Positions 1 through 11,872 of a DNA stretch of 64,000 nucleotides are shown piece by piece. Position 1 is the first letter of the stretch; each line of letters starts with the position of its first letter. The translations under genes were made by a program, and so were the position numbers. The notes beneath the pieces are model-generated. The model did not search any database. It was given only the letters and a program-made list of their open reading frames with translations, and was not told the origin of the DNA. Origin of the DNA: Galbula dea (taxonomy: Eukaryota > Chordata > Aves > Piciformes > Galbulidae); the NCBI GenBank assembly GCA_013399015.1, contig VWZX01005693.1, positions 133,356-197,355 of the forward strand, in the 5' to 3' direction.

Positions 1-36
1 GGACACTCCATAAACATAAACTGTGTTGAATTGCAT

Positions 37-42
37 AATAAA
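37..42 (+). promoter_or_regulatory. candidate poly(A) signal AATAAA
   Basis: An AATAAA hexamer is followed within about 20-50 bases by GT-rich sequence (TTTTAGTGTG, GTTGTTGTAATGTGTTC), as in vertebrate cleavage and polyadenylation sites. If real, it would end a plus-strand transcript whose body lies left of the window. AATAAA is common by chance in AT-rich DNA, so this is only a candidate. Confidence 0.25.
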
Positions 43-967
43 AAGCCTTTTAGTGTGAATACCTTCTTTCAAGGTTGTTGTAATGTGTTCATTTGAAATA
101 GAAGCTCCTTCAGTCCCACGTTAAGTGTGATCATTTCAAATGTAATGTGCCTGAATTGGTTTCTTTCTCCATGTGTAATGGGGTATTCTGAACTTTGTAC
201 CAAGGTCATTTTTTGCAGGATACCAATAGCTGACACTACTGCTGTGAGCCAGCCTAATAAAGCATAACTTATGTTGGCTTTAACCTAACCAAATGACTGA
301 TTTTCTTAAAGAATACTCCTCCAGCTGCTAAATTTCCTTACTTATGGAAATACTGTAGATCATTCCTCTGTCTTTTGGTATGTCTTCTGTGGTTACCTGT
401 CTTGCTGCTGCTCTTTGTCACAAGGTGGTGGAGATGGAAACCCACCTGAAATAGCACTGAACCCGGTTCTACTCCCATAACAATCCTGCATGGTATGTAA
501 GGACTCAGCTACCTAGGGCTGGGTGAGTGACTTTGGTACCATTTTTTCATCTGTCTAAAGCAGAGGGGGGAAAAAAATTGCTTTTCCCACTGAAAAGCAA
601 GACACCATGATTGCTTGTATCATTCCACTCACCAAGTTAGTGTGGTTTCCTAAGGAAGTCAGGCACATACAGTTGGTCTATCCAGTAGGAAGTTAGGTGG
701 CAAAGCATACAAATCCTTCAGAAACCAAGCTTTATTGCTCTCATTCAAACTTGTTTGCTGCATGTAAGTAGCACATTAAAAGCAGGCCTCCAGACCTAGG
801 ACCACAGGGAGCAATGCAATTGTGTTTTCTACAAAGACAAGCCTAATAAGAGAGATAATAGAACAATCTTTTTGTAAACCCTTAGTCAAGAAGAAGTATC
901 TTTAATGATATTCCACACTGCTTTTCATCTGAGGTGCTAGAAGTGCTTAATGTAATTTAACATACTC

Positions 968-1020
968 TTCCAGAGGTGAGAAAACTGAGACTTGAGACTA
1001 CCCTGACATAATCAAATAAC
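968..1020 (-). repeat. possible MIR-like SINE remnant
   Basis: The segment with CAGAGGTGAGAAAACTGAGA followed by CTTGAGACTACCCTGACATA resembles the reverse complement of the MIR core (gaggaaactgaggc...agtgacttgccc). Similarity is judged from memory over about 50 bases and is weak. Birds do carry small numbers of such ancient amniote SINE relics. Confidence 0.3.
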
Positions 1021-1525
1021 TAGGCTTCTTGCTTTGTGGTTTCCTGATTAAACAGAAAAAGATGCTGTCTCCTTTGTGTATCATCTGTAACTCTCCATTA
1101 TTTTCTATCTATTTCTTATTCAGCAATAAAGTCCCATCTTAAACATGCAGTTGCAGTTTTAAAACTGTTTGAGGTGTTTGGAATTGAAAGCATGCTGCAG
1201 TGTAATGCTCATCTCCTTGTGCTTCCAGGCTTTTGCTGTGGGGACAGGTGTAAGACAGATTAATCTGTGGAATCAAAGATTAATGTTATTTTGGCATTAT
1301 GTATTATGAGGCTTGGCCCCTGTGGAATGGTCTTTCTAGGCTCAATTATTTCTGGATTTATATATGTGTGCACTGATTCCTAGAATTTTAGAACAGAAAA
1401 TTTGTATGAAATTAAATCAATCCTGTACCTTCTCTTTTGGAAAACTGTTAGTTTGCTTAACTTCTAGCTTTGTTGCACACAATTCTCCAAATAATTTGCT
1501 CCAGCTGCCTAAGAGATCATCAAAT

Positions 1526-1621
1526 GGTTTTTGGTTTTTTGGATTTTAAATACCAAAATTGGTTTTGGTTTTGTGTGGGTTTTTTGAGGGTTGGGTTTTG
1601 GTTTTTTGTGGGTTTTTTTTG
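1526..1621. repeat. G/T-rich low-complexity tract
   Basis: This is a run of GGTTTT, GGGTTTTTT and TTTTTGTGGG words with no strict period. It is low-complexity sequence with no sign of coding. Confidence 0.7.
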
Positions 1622-4600
1622 CTTTAGTCTTAAATAGTTCTGACATGTTTTTTCAGTTTTTCATATATCTGCAGATGGAATATGTATCTGTAACACAAAT
1701 TACTTTTTAAATGCTAGGCTCCTAATGGAAAAATAGATAAAATGCACAATTTTTATACATGGTGTTAAATCCTTGAGAATCAATCAAAAGTATCTTTACT
1801 ATTCTGAACTGAAGATTTAATTTTGAACCTTCTTGAAGGAAAAAGGAAGAAAAGGGATGATGGCTATGTGACAGGAGGGGGAGCAGAATTCTTTCCTGGA
1901 ACAGGTGAAAGAGCTAGTGAACATTCTGGCATGTTCTCTGTACTTTTAAAGTGGTGCAAACTGTTATGACTGATATAAATGAAATTATAGCAACACTCCT
2001 TTCAGGCATTGGATTCCTGAAAGCAGTTGTAGCTTGTGGCTGTTGCCATCAATTCCCAAGCAAGAGGTGTCTTGTATTACTCCTTTGTCTGAAGACACAG
2101 TGGGAGTGATTTCCAACAAAGGCACCTCCTGCAGATTTTGACTAATAATCCCATGTTGGATATGAACACCTCCACAGGAATTCCTAGGAAATCTTGAAAT
2201 ATCTGCACTGCAAGGAACCCTATGTGTGTCATTGTCTCCAGACTAGCAAACTGCCTTCCTTTAATGTCACAATGACTCAGCAACCATGGCTTTCCCTTCT
2301 GTTTTCTACAGAATTTTATTGTGCTAATATTGCTAAAAAGTCTAAAATTTCCAAAATGCCTGAAGTAGAAAATTCGAGGGGAAATCCTCCTACAAATCCC
2401 ATTTGCAGTTTCTTCCTCACTGCAGTCCCTTCTGAATCTGTGGTGCTGTGAAGCTTCCCTTGCACTTCTGTATCTCTTTCGATTTTAAGGCTGCCGTAAA
2501 CGTCTCAGAAACATTCTCACCAGTCGTCAGTTTTGCTGCTAAGTTGTCTATAGGACAAGGAAAGAAAATCTGAAGGTGATTCAAAAGGGGTTTTTTTTTT
2601 GTAGCCCTTTAAGAAGGGTGCATCCTGTTCTACAAGCAGTGCAAGCCCCCTGTTGTAGTTGCTTTCACTCCTGCTGCTAGCTTTTGGGCAGCGCTTGGAC
2701 TGAAGGTGCTACAGCGGTCCAGTAACCAAGACTTGTCTGAGGAAAGGTGGTGTGGAATACTTACAGCTTCATGATCACCATAGGAGCTGTCAGGAAAAGA
2801 AGAAAGCCACACTAATAATTCAGGAGAGCAGAAGAACATTTGGGAACCCTTGCCTGGCACCTGCTTATCAGGCATTGAATTTCCCTAGAGGAGTTCTATT
2901 CAGCCAGAAGCTTAAAAGCTGGAAAGAGGCTGTGCTCTTGCTGCCTGCTGCCCCTGGATGCTTTCATGAGACTATGATGTTGTTTTTAAAACAAACCCTC
3001 AAACCCAAATATCTCTAGTTTTTTAGAAAGACTATGACAGCTGTTTCTTTTTTTAATTACTATTTATTTTATTTCTATCTTTTCTCCTCTGGACAAAGTA
3101 AATATTTCACAGCTTTTGTTGGCATTGGAAGTTTTTGCACAGCTAAGCCATCATTTTAGGCTTCAGAAAGAAAACAGTTTTGGCAATTGTGTAACATTAT
3201 TACACCAAATGTGACCTGTCTTTTTTTTTTTTCTTTTTAGTAAGAAACAGATCTGTGGAAGGGAATTGGTTACATTACCCATGCTTTTATTGCTCTGAAT
3301 GTCAGCTGCTGGCTTATTCTGCACCTCTTTGCTACTGGCTTAAACCATTCTCTGCTATCATCAGTATGATTTTATCCTTGTGGAATGATATGTAAAGGTT
3401 TACCAAAACTATCCTGGTAGTACTGGCATTTTAGCTCCATAATTGACTATTTCAGTCTATGGGTATGCTAGGGTACCAATAACACATTTCATGAATGAAA
3501 AAATCTTCAGACTGTGGTGGCCAAAGAGGATTTGGATTTTAGAGGGAGGGTTTATGTGTTTTCTCACTTAAACATTCCAAGCTTAATATCTTTTTTTTTT
3601 AAATATATCATGATTTTTCTTTTTTGTCAAGAGATATTTGTCTAGCAGTACATCAAAAAAGAACTGTATTGAACTGTATCTATATTGATACATTCACTGT
3701 GGCTCTGCTGAGATTTGACATAGTTCTGTCCTTTGTGGGTTTTACATTTTTTTATCTTCTGCTTTGTGTGATCCTTTTATGTATTTGACTTCAAAAGCAG
3801 TAGGTGAAGTACCATGTCCTGAAGCACAGTTCACCTGCATGTTCATTCATACACTGATTTCCAAGGCCCCTGTAATTTCTCATTTTCTGTTGCACTTGCT
3901 CCAAAGATCCTTTCTTCTGTCTGTTGCAGAGCTCCAATCTCCAGCATTCTAGGAGGAGTTGTCTTCCCCTGTCCTTTTGCTTTATATACAGGATAACATA
4001 TACAGCACCTTACAGGTACATTGGTAAATATGGTATAAACACCTTTCATGTTTTTAGAACTCTTCATGTGAAACTTTCTGTGGATGTTTCATAGACCTTG
4101 TTGTAAATGCTTTGTTACAGCTCTTCCTCCAAGGTGCTGCTTCAATTGCTTCCTTTCCCCTTCTTTGCATTTCAAGAATGAAGAAAATTTCACTGAGCTA
4201 AATATTTATGAGAATGGTTGCTTTCATTGTGCTCTCTTCTGAATGTTTCAAGGGTGCAATTGATTTTTTAGAGCTAGGGGAGGCAACTCTACTGAGAACC
4301 ATGTGACATGATAGTGGTACCAAAAATGCTCTTTATGAATGATGGCATTTTGATGTTGGTGTTTATTAGGTAACACAGATACTGGAAAAATCATAACTAT
4401 GGAAAAAATATGACACCATCATTTATGCATTTTATTTTAAGAAATCAGCTTTATAATGAAATGTGGAAGCTGTTTTGAAGTAGCATTTGTTAGTAACACC
4501 ACTTACCAGCAGTGAGCAAGTACTGCTTGCCATAGCACGTGCACAAGGCATGTGCTTGTAGAAGAGCCTCTCTTGAGTCTGTTATGAAACTAAAAGTTTA

Positions 4601-7600
4601 CTAAAATTAATTTTTTAGTCTGCATCAGTCTTTTATCAGCACCTGAATTAATTCAGAAATTTGCTTTGTTTTTATAACACAACATCTAACTTGTAAGTAT
4701 TTTGAAAGGTGTAAGTCATGGGAATTGCAGTCCATTGGAAGCAAAGATGAATGCAATTTCTAAGTCAGTTTGGTCCTTTAACCCAATCTTTTCCTTATCC
4801 CTTTTAAATGCTAATACTAAGCTTAGTCCAAACTTAAGAGAAGCAAAATAAGGCCTTCATTTCACTCATTTATTGAGTTTTTTATTGTGGTTTCTTTTGT
4901 AAGGCAGACTGGCCAACAAAGATCTCCTATGTTTGTGTGTACCACCTGGTATCCAAGGTGCAGAGTGAATGGGAGAGAAGGAACAGGGTGGGATAAGCAG
5001 CATTTCTTCCATCCAGGCTTGTTCTGAAAGGCAATTTACAGGCACTTTTCTTGCCCAGTGGTGCAAAAGGAGTTGTCAGACAATGTAAGCTCTTCCACTG
5101 AGGCAAGAAGGGGAAGATTCATCCTGACACTGCTTTTCAGATTTGCTCAGATACTTTGGATGCAGCCACACCAAGAAGTTTGGATACACTTTTTTTTCCA
5201 TAAGTTGCCCAGGACAGTGCAGGTCTCTATTAATCACACTGAACTAGAATCTACTTTGTTAGTGTATTTGGGCAACATCATCTCAACAGCTAAAGAAAAA
5301 TTAGAAATATTTTACATTTTTCTTATATCCAGGAAGATTGTATGCACTGTTAATCATCCTTTCTTTACATAGAAGTAAAGAGAAACACAGAAGTGTAAAA
5401 GCCAGATTTTCAAGAAGGCAGATTTAGTTCTGAGCACCCCTGCTTTTTGGTTAGTTGGATGAGTTTATTCCATCCTAGATTATATTTTTTTCTTTAGATG
5501 GTGTACCCAAGTAATAACAAATACAGCTTTCCCCTTTTTTTTCAGTCCTCTTTTTAATATTTTCCTTGCAGATATATCAGGCCAGTGTTGTATGCTGTGA
5601 AGTCTTCATTCTGGCATGATAGCTTGCTTAAAGCAGGTCCAAATGAAGTCAGAGGGGACTAGTTCAGAAAGATGGTATTAATTGTAAGAGTACCAGAACT
5701 GTATGATAAATGACTTGCTTGTATGCACTTCCAGCCTCTATACTAATTGCTTACACCTCCTAGAAAAGTGCTGAGAATGCAAACAATCTAACCTCTCCCT
5801 TTATAATGTGAAAAATTCTTACTATGCTGCTTATTCATTTGTCAGGGAAAACAGCAGGATAACAGCTGCATCCTATTCTCAGATGCTAAACCTAAGTTCA
5901 GAAAGCTAATTCAGAAAGCTGTATCCTGGCAAGCAGGAGAACAGGTGGAAAGCAGAATTCTCCATCCAGAGATCCAGATCAACCAGGAGTTTTGAGTGGG
6001 AGGAAGAAAAGGAGAGTATGTCAAGTGAGACTAAAAGGGACACACAGTAATCAAAACCCAGTCTCTTATCAGCACCATTTTAACTGTAGTAAACTCTCTT
6101 AATTTTTCTTAAAGTCAGCATTACAGATTGTTTCAAGAACTTCAGTGAAATGGTTAAATTATTTTTCAAATGTGCTGAACAGAAAGGATGAAAGAGATCA
6201 GACTGAGGCTTGTACAGCTCCTGAGTTCACATCAGGATTTGATTTGATGAACCTCATGTTGACCCCTGTCCACATCTCTACAGTTGACCCATAGAGAGAG
6301 TAGTATGAGGCAGTAGTTTCTCCAGCTTCAGTAGCTTCTAATAGGTAGTTTCTCTAGTTTTACTGGTCTTCCTAGCTGAGGTGCAGATTTCTCTGATGTG
6401 TGTAATGTATGTACATGCACCTGCCCCAGAAAGTAAAACTCACTATTGATGCCTTTGGTACTGATAATACTGGCTGGAATGTGTGAAGCATCACCTCTTC
6501 CCCTCTGCCAAACTCCACCACCTTCCTCCTGATCACTAAAATGTTAGCTGTAGGGGTATTTCATGACCAAACTGAACAGGCTGTGATTTTTGTCTTAGTC
6601 CCTCATATTTGGTGTCTTGGATTATACAGAAGGCAGCTTTGAAAGAAGAATCTTCAGTTATTGTAGGCTTGACCTGAAGTGGAAGAGTTTTGGCTTTGGT
6701 GGTGTTGGGAGTGGGGAAATAGGGGTGGCATTTGGGATTGTTTTTTGGGGGTTTTTTATATCTCCTAGGATTTTATTGAATGGAGGGTTTTCCTTGTGAC
6801 TGAAGGCTGCTAGTTTGAGGTTAAATTATTTCTGTGGATACTTGGAGACTGTTGTTTAATTAGCTAGATTGCTGTAAGGTTCTTTGGCTTTGTGGTTCTT
6901 TTCCTTCTTTTTTCCTCTTGATTCATTCTTTTCATGTCAATTCCAACCTGTAAAAAATTAGTAGCAGTCAACAGAGACTGCCATTTAGCTCAATGAGTAG
7001 AAAGTTCTGAGACAAAAGCATCTAGATTCTCTGCTGCTGCTTGTCTTGGTCTCACCAGAGTGCACCTAGAGCACAGGACAGTGACAGCCCACAGTGGTGC
7101 TGTCTCCTAATGCTGCAGCCTGTGTAAATGCTGTGAAAAAGAAAATTCCACCTGCTTCTGGACTTGCTAGAGCTTGACTGTAATGATTTTGCTGTAGATG
7201 AGAAAAAATAGTTATCAACAGTCAATGAGGGTGTTTATTTAAAATAACCTGAACTGTCACTTATTCAGCCACATAACAAGGTTGGTGAGGATGAATTGGC
7301 AGAGCTGTGAAGCAAGATTTCCTGCCCACCTCCTTTCCTCCCTTGTCAGCCTTGTCCAATTTTTCTTGCTGAAATCAAGGAACGTTAAGTTCTTCAAAAG
7401 AAGTGATACATTCTCTGTGAGCACAATTCCTTTTTCTTCCTGCCTCATAAATATTGAAAAAGTCTGAAACTTGTTTGTTACCTGCCTGATGAGCACCAGG
7501 CCAAAAAAAAAATCTGTCAATGCAATTTGATTACTGAGCTGAGATAGGAGCTTTTTGACTGTTGTTACAGTCACTGGGTAGAATTTTAAAAACTGCCCAA

Positions 7601-7736
7601 GTGGCTTTGGAGCAGATTCACCTCTTCCACTCCTTAGTAACACCACTGTTATTAATACATACAGAACTCTGAGAGGATGATGCATTTACCATTTCCACTT
7701 ATTTTCTCATATATGCCAATAGCAGGTTATTTGTCA

Positions 7737-8417
7737 TTGAATCATAGAACTGTCTAACTTGGAAGAGACCTTTAAAAACAGGATCCAGCTCTTAACCAAG
7801 CACTGCCATGTCCACTGCTAAGGCATGTCTCTCAGCACCACAGCTACAAGGTTTTTGAACATTTCCAGGGCTGGTGACTCCACCACTGCCCCAGGCAGCC
7901 TGGACCAGGTCCTGGCAATCCTTTTGGTGAAGAATTTTTTCCTAATAGCCAACGTGAACCTCCCCTGGTGTAGCTTGAGACCATTTCCTCTCATCCTGTT
8001 GGTTGTTACCTGGGAGAAGAGACTGAAATCCACCTCACTTCAGCCTCCTTTGAGGGAGCTGAAGAGAGCGGGGTCTCTCCTCAGCCTCTTCTCCAGACTA
8101 AACAACCTCAGTTCCCTCAGCTGCTCCTCACAGGACTTGTGCTCTAGACCCTTCACCACCTTCATTGCCCTTCTTTGGACACACTCTACCATTCTAATGT
8201 CCTTCTTGTAGTGAGGAGCCCAAAACTGAACCCAGGATTGGAGGAGTGGCCTCACCAGTGCCCAGTCCAGGAGGACAATCTCTGCCCTAGTCCTTCTGGC
8301 CATGCTAGTGCTGATCCAAGCCAGGATGCTGTTGGCCTTCTTAGCCACCTGGGCATACTACTGGCTCATCTTCAGCTGCTGTTGACCAACACCCCCAGGT
8401 CCTTTTCCACCAGGTAG
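7737..8417 (-). mobile_element. CR1 LINE fragment, 5'-truncated, minus strand
   Basis: This is the 3' part of a chicken-repeat-1 (CR1) LINE, a non-LTR retrotransposon copied by target-primed reverse transcription. The element's 3' end is at the left, where the plus strand reads GAATCATAGAAC, the reverse of the CR1 tail octamer. On the minus strand, 8348-8040 encodes the C-terminal part of the ORF2 polyprotein, with residues such as KKANSILAWI, WAPHYKKD and RELRLFSLEKR. After a frame change, 8033-7818 continues with RMRGNGLKLHQGRF and a WSRLPGAVVESP segment. The reverse-transcriptase and endonuclease domains are missing because of 5' truncation at about 8417. Frameshifts and stops make it a dead copy. 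The divergence looks moderate. An A/T-rich run (8440-8460) borders the truncated end. Confidence 0.9.
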
Positions 8418-10918
8418 AGTTTGGGAATGTTTGAACTCCATTAAAAAAAAAATAAATAAAAGAATTATTGACCAGGTAGAAAATTGTTTTGGAACTGCTG
8501 CCAAATGTTTATTTACATTTGGAAATCCTTCAAGACTTAACACAGTTTTTCTCTGTGGAGACTATGGCATTGAATTAGTTAGGTAAGCCTACATCACCTG
8601 GAAGCAGGAGCTATGACACCAGGCTAAAATTACCTTTAGGCATGTGTTTTTCACTGTAACCAATAAGATAGCTTGCAGTTTCCAATTAAGAGTTTGTCAA
8701 TCTTCATGGGCCTGGAGTCTGCATATGTAGATTTATGACTAATTGAAAAAATAATTAAGTAACTACACAGAACTGTTTCATTATACATTTCTCAGAATCC
8801 ACCATCTCCCCTGGAAAAATAGGATACTGAGACAGAAATGCAGAAATACTTGCCATTCTAAGTAGCCTGATAGATTACAGAGACACCATGCCAGACTGAC
8901 ATTCCCAGTCTTTATTGCATTTGGTTTAATACTGTTAAACTTACATATAATAGGTTTGGCTGGAAAAAATTGCAACTACAGATGTGCATCTTTACAGCAC
9001 AAACAGTGTGGCTGCCTTCCAGCATGGGCTGCTTTCTTCAGCCTGAAAGAACAACTGAATGAGGGAAACTTTACCAGCTGCATTGCAGCACGAGTCAGAT
9101 ACTGAGTGCAGGATCAAGGGGTTAGATTGGCAGTGATCCACTGTAGTGACAGAAGGTATCTGTAATAAAATCCAGTCTGTGAAACTAAACCAGATGATAC
9201 CAGTGCACATATAACTATCCATCAGTGATTGAGGGTGCTGTCCCTCTTAAAATATTGCAGAACCAACCCTTGCAATCACATTTACAGTCTTTTGTGCTGA
9301 CAGTCAGTTGTCAAGCCTTGTGCTTTGGCTGCTCATGAGCAAGATGCATTTTGTGTAACATAACCCTTGGAAAGAAAGTGTCACTTTCTGCCCTAACGGT
9401 GCTATTTTTGCAATCTTACTCTGACAAGAGTAGCAACTTCCCAAGGGCAGGCTGATAGATAAATCTGAAGGAAACTAAAAAGAATGGCTTCCAAAATAAC
9501 TGTTTGTTCAAGTTTTAGCATAAAATACTGCATGTAGCAGACCCACACTTAGGATCTTTGCCTGCCTGCCTTCACGTAATTTCTACTCGTTTGGCCACAG
9601 GCCCTGAAAATAATTGCTGATAAGAAATGTTATTCAGGACAGATAGAAATGTTAATGATTATGGCTGTGTTACACCTGAGATTATGTAATAGCCTGTGTC
9701 TTACAAGGGCTAATTGTATAATTAGACTCTGAGATATGGATGAAATACAGAATTCATGGCTAAAGGAAGGACATTCAATGTGTAGGTTTTGATAGAAATT
9801 GTCTTGGATACTGTTTGAGCATTTAAAGTTGCAAAGAAGTAGAAAAGTAGGATGCTTTTTCAATGCCTTTTCTGTCAGTAAACAATTTTTTTTCAACATT
9901 TCATCCTGCCTTCTCTCCTAAATGCCCTATTCATCTATTTTTATATTTCCTTCTTCATATTTACAATAATTGCCTAAAACAGGACCCCATTAGGAAAATA
10001 TTGCGAATTCTGGATAAAAATCTATTTCCTACATGTAAGTAGTATACTGAACAGCACATAGAAGAGCCAAGAGTCTGGTAATGTAAGTTCTTAGATTGCT
10101 AGAATAACATTTAAACTGCTGACTGCTAAAAGCTAGTGAGGAGAAAAACTCCATTACATCCACTTGTTTTGTCCTTTCCCCCTAAACTTCACTTTCAATT
10201 TGCTGTCACATTGTAGGGCTATGTCTGTTGGTTTTTGGTCTCAAGCATAACAGTCACTTTCTACGTTCAAACAAAGAAGCATCACTTCCATGTTATGTAG
10301 TGGAAGTAGCATTTAATGGCATCAAGTTTAGTAACAACGTTTGTTAATGTCTCCCAGAACAATAGAGTAGACAGTGGTTTATTTTTTTAGATGACATTAG
10401 TAGAGGATAGAGTCTAGACTTGGTGAAGTGTTTTGAAAGCTTGATGATGGGCCTTTTGTTTTATTTTTTTAAAGTGTGAACAAGGAGTAACTCTAGTTCA
10501 CTCCTGGTGTTAACCCTGCAAAGGTGGCTTAGGACAGACTGCTAAAGTGACTACATATGCCTTTGGTCACATCTAATATATAGCTTGCAGTGGCAGTAAT
10601 TCTTTAGGGTTAGGGTGAATCCATCCTAACATGAAATTTCCCTGTGCAAAAGCTCTACTGCACTTAAATTTCATGTAGACCATATAGAAAAGATTTTATT
10701 TCCTTTTTCTGACCCTTCTTTTCTGCTGAAGACTGTGCCTACTGCTGAATCCCTTTGAAGTCTGAGTATTAGATTTAAGTGAACCCTAGAACTTTTGTGT
10801 TTAATGGGAATTTCACCTTATACAGGAGTAGTCGTTGGATTCCCAGTAGATATCTTTGTGCTTTCACCTAGGTGAACCAGTAAGAGAATAGTAGGAATCC
10901 TCTTCCATTCTGATTCTG
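8418..10918. other. unique non-coding sequence
   Basis: AT-rich sequence with no recognisable gene or repeat family. A two-unit TTAGGG motif at 10604-10615 is too short to be an interstitial telomere. Open frames are short and unconvincing. Confidence 0.55.
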
Positions 10919-11872
10919 AGTGGTGTCCCTCAGGGCTCTGTCTTGGGACCAGTGCTCTTTAATGTCTTTATTAATGACCTAGACAGAGGTATCGAGTGCA
11001 CCCTCAGCAAGTTTGCAGATGACACGAAGCTGAGTGGTGTGGTTGATACACCAGAAGGGAAGGATGCCATCCAGAGGGACCTGGACAAACTCAAAAAGTG
11101 GGCCTGTGAGAATCAGATGAAGTTTAACAAGTCCAAGTGTAAGGTCCTGCATCTGGGCAGGGGCAATCTGAGATAGAAGTACAGACTGGGAGAGGAACTC
11201 ATTGAAAGCAGCCGTGCAGAGAAGGACTTGGGGGTCATGATAGATGAAAAGCTGGGTATGAGCCAGCAATGTGTACTCACAGCCCAGAAAGCTAACAGTA
11301 TCCTGGGCTGCATCAGGAGAGGCATGGCCAACACATCCAGGGAGGTGATTCTGCCTCACTGCTCTGCCCGTGTGAGGCCCCATCTGGAGTACTGGGGTCC
11401 TCAGCATAGAAAGAATGTGGACCTGTTAAGAGTGGGTCCAGAGGAGGGCCACAAAGGTCTAGAGCACCTCTCCTACAATGATAAGCTGAAGGAGTTGGGA
11501 TTGTTCAGCCTGGAAAACAGAAGGCTTTGAGGGGATATTATAGCAGCCTTCCAGTACCTATAGGGGGAGAACAAGGGGAGATACTTTTTTAGGTGGTCAG
11601 ATTGCAGTAGTACAAGGGGGAATGGATACAAGCTGAAGGAGGGGAGATTTAGACTGGAGATTAGAAAGAGGTTCTTTACCCAGAGTGTGGCGAGAAACTG
11701 GAACAGGTTGCCCAGAGAGGTTGTGGATGCCCCATCCCTGGCAGTGTTCAAGGCCAGGCTGGATGTGGCCCTGGGCAACCTGGTCTAGTGCATGTGGCAT
11801 CCCTGCCCATGGCAGGGGGGTTGGAACTAGATGATCTTGAAGGTCCCTTCCAACCTGAGCCATTCTATGATT
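10919..11872 (+). mobile_element. CR1 LINE fragment (group A) with RT active-site remnant
   Basis: 5'-truncated CR1 on the plus strand. It begins inside the reverse-transcriptase domain at the motif-B region (a GTCCCTCAGGGCTCTGTCTT-type sequence encoding VPQGSVLGPVLF) and keeps the catalytic FADD box at 11012-11023, where the two aspartates bind metal in the family. The thumb and C-terminal part follow (WACENQMKFNKSKCKVLHLG; AQKANSILGCIRRGMA; GLEHLSYNDKLKELGLFSLE). A stop after 11176 and later frame changes break the frame, so the copy is not functional. The 3' end has the group-A signature GGAACTAGATGATCTTGAAG and stops at CATTCTATGATTCC. Its 3' half closely resembles the copy at 62156-62681. 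About 12 bases appear missing near 11392 compared with other CR1 copies. Confidence 0.93.

Larger units (their letters stand above)
1..7736. other. unique AT-rich non-coding sequence
   Basis: No gene is recognised here. The stretch is AT-rich with few CpGs. It contains a possible poly(A) site near 37-42, a possible MIR-like remnant at 968-1020, a G/T-rich low-complexity tract at 1526-1621, and oligo-T runs at 2591-2600, 3221-3230 and 3591-3600. Short open frames occur on both strands, including a 142-codon one at 7257-7685 on the minus strand. None shows family-level similarity that I can recognise. Intergenic or intronic DNA fits best. Confidence 0.6.

Noticed and set aside
3221..3240. Strong splice-acceptor-like pyrimidine tract ending in AG
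   Set aside because: The downstream frame closes after about 19 codons, and there is no convincing donor site or conserved peptide. T runs before AG are frequent in this AT-rich sequence.
10604..10615. Interstitial telomere repeat
   Set aside because: Only two TTAGGG units, which is expected by chance.
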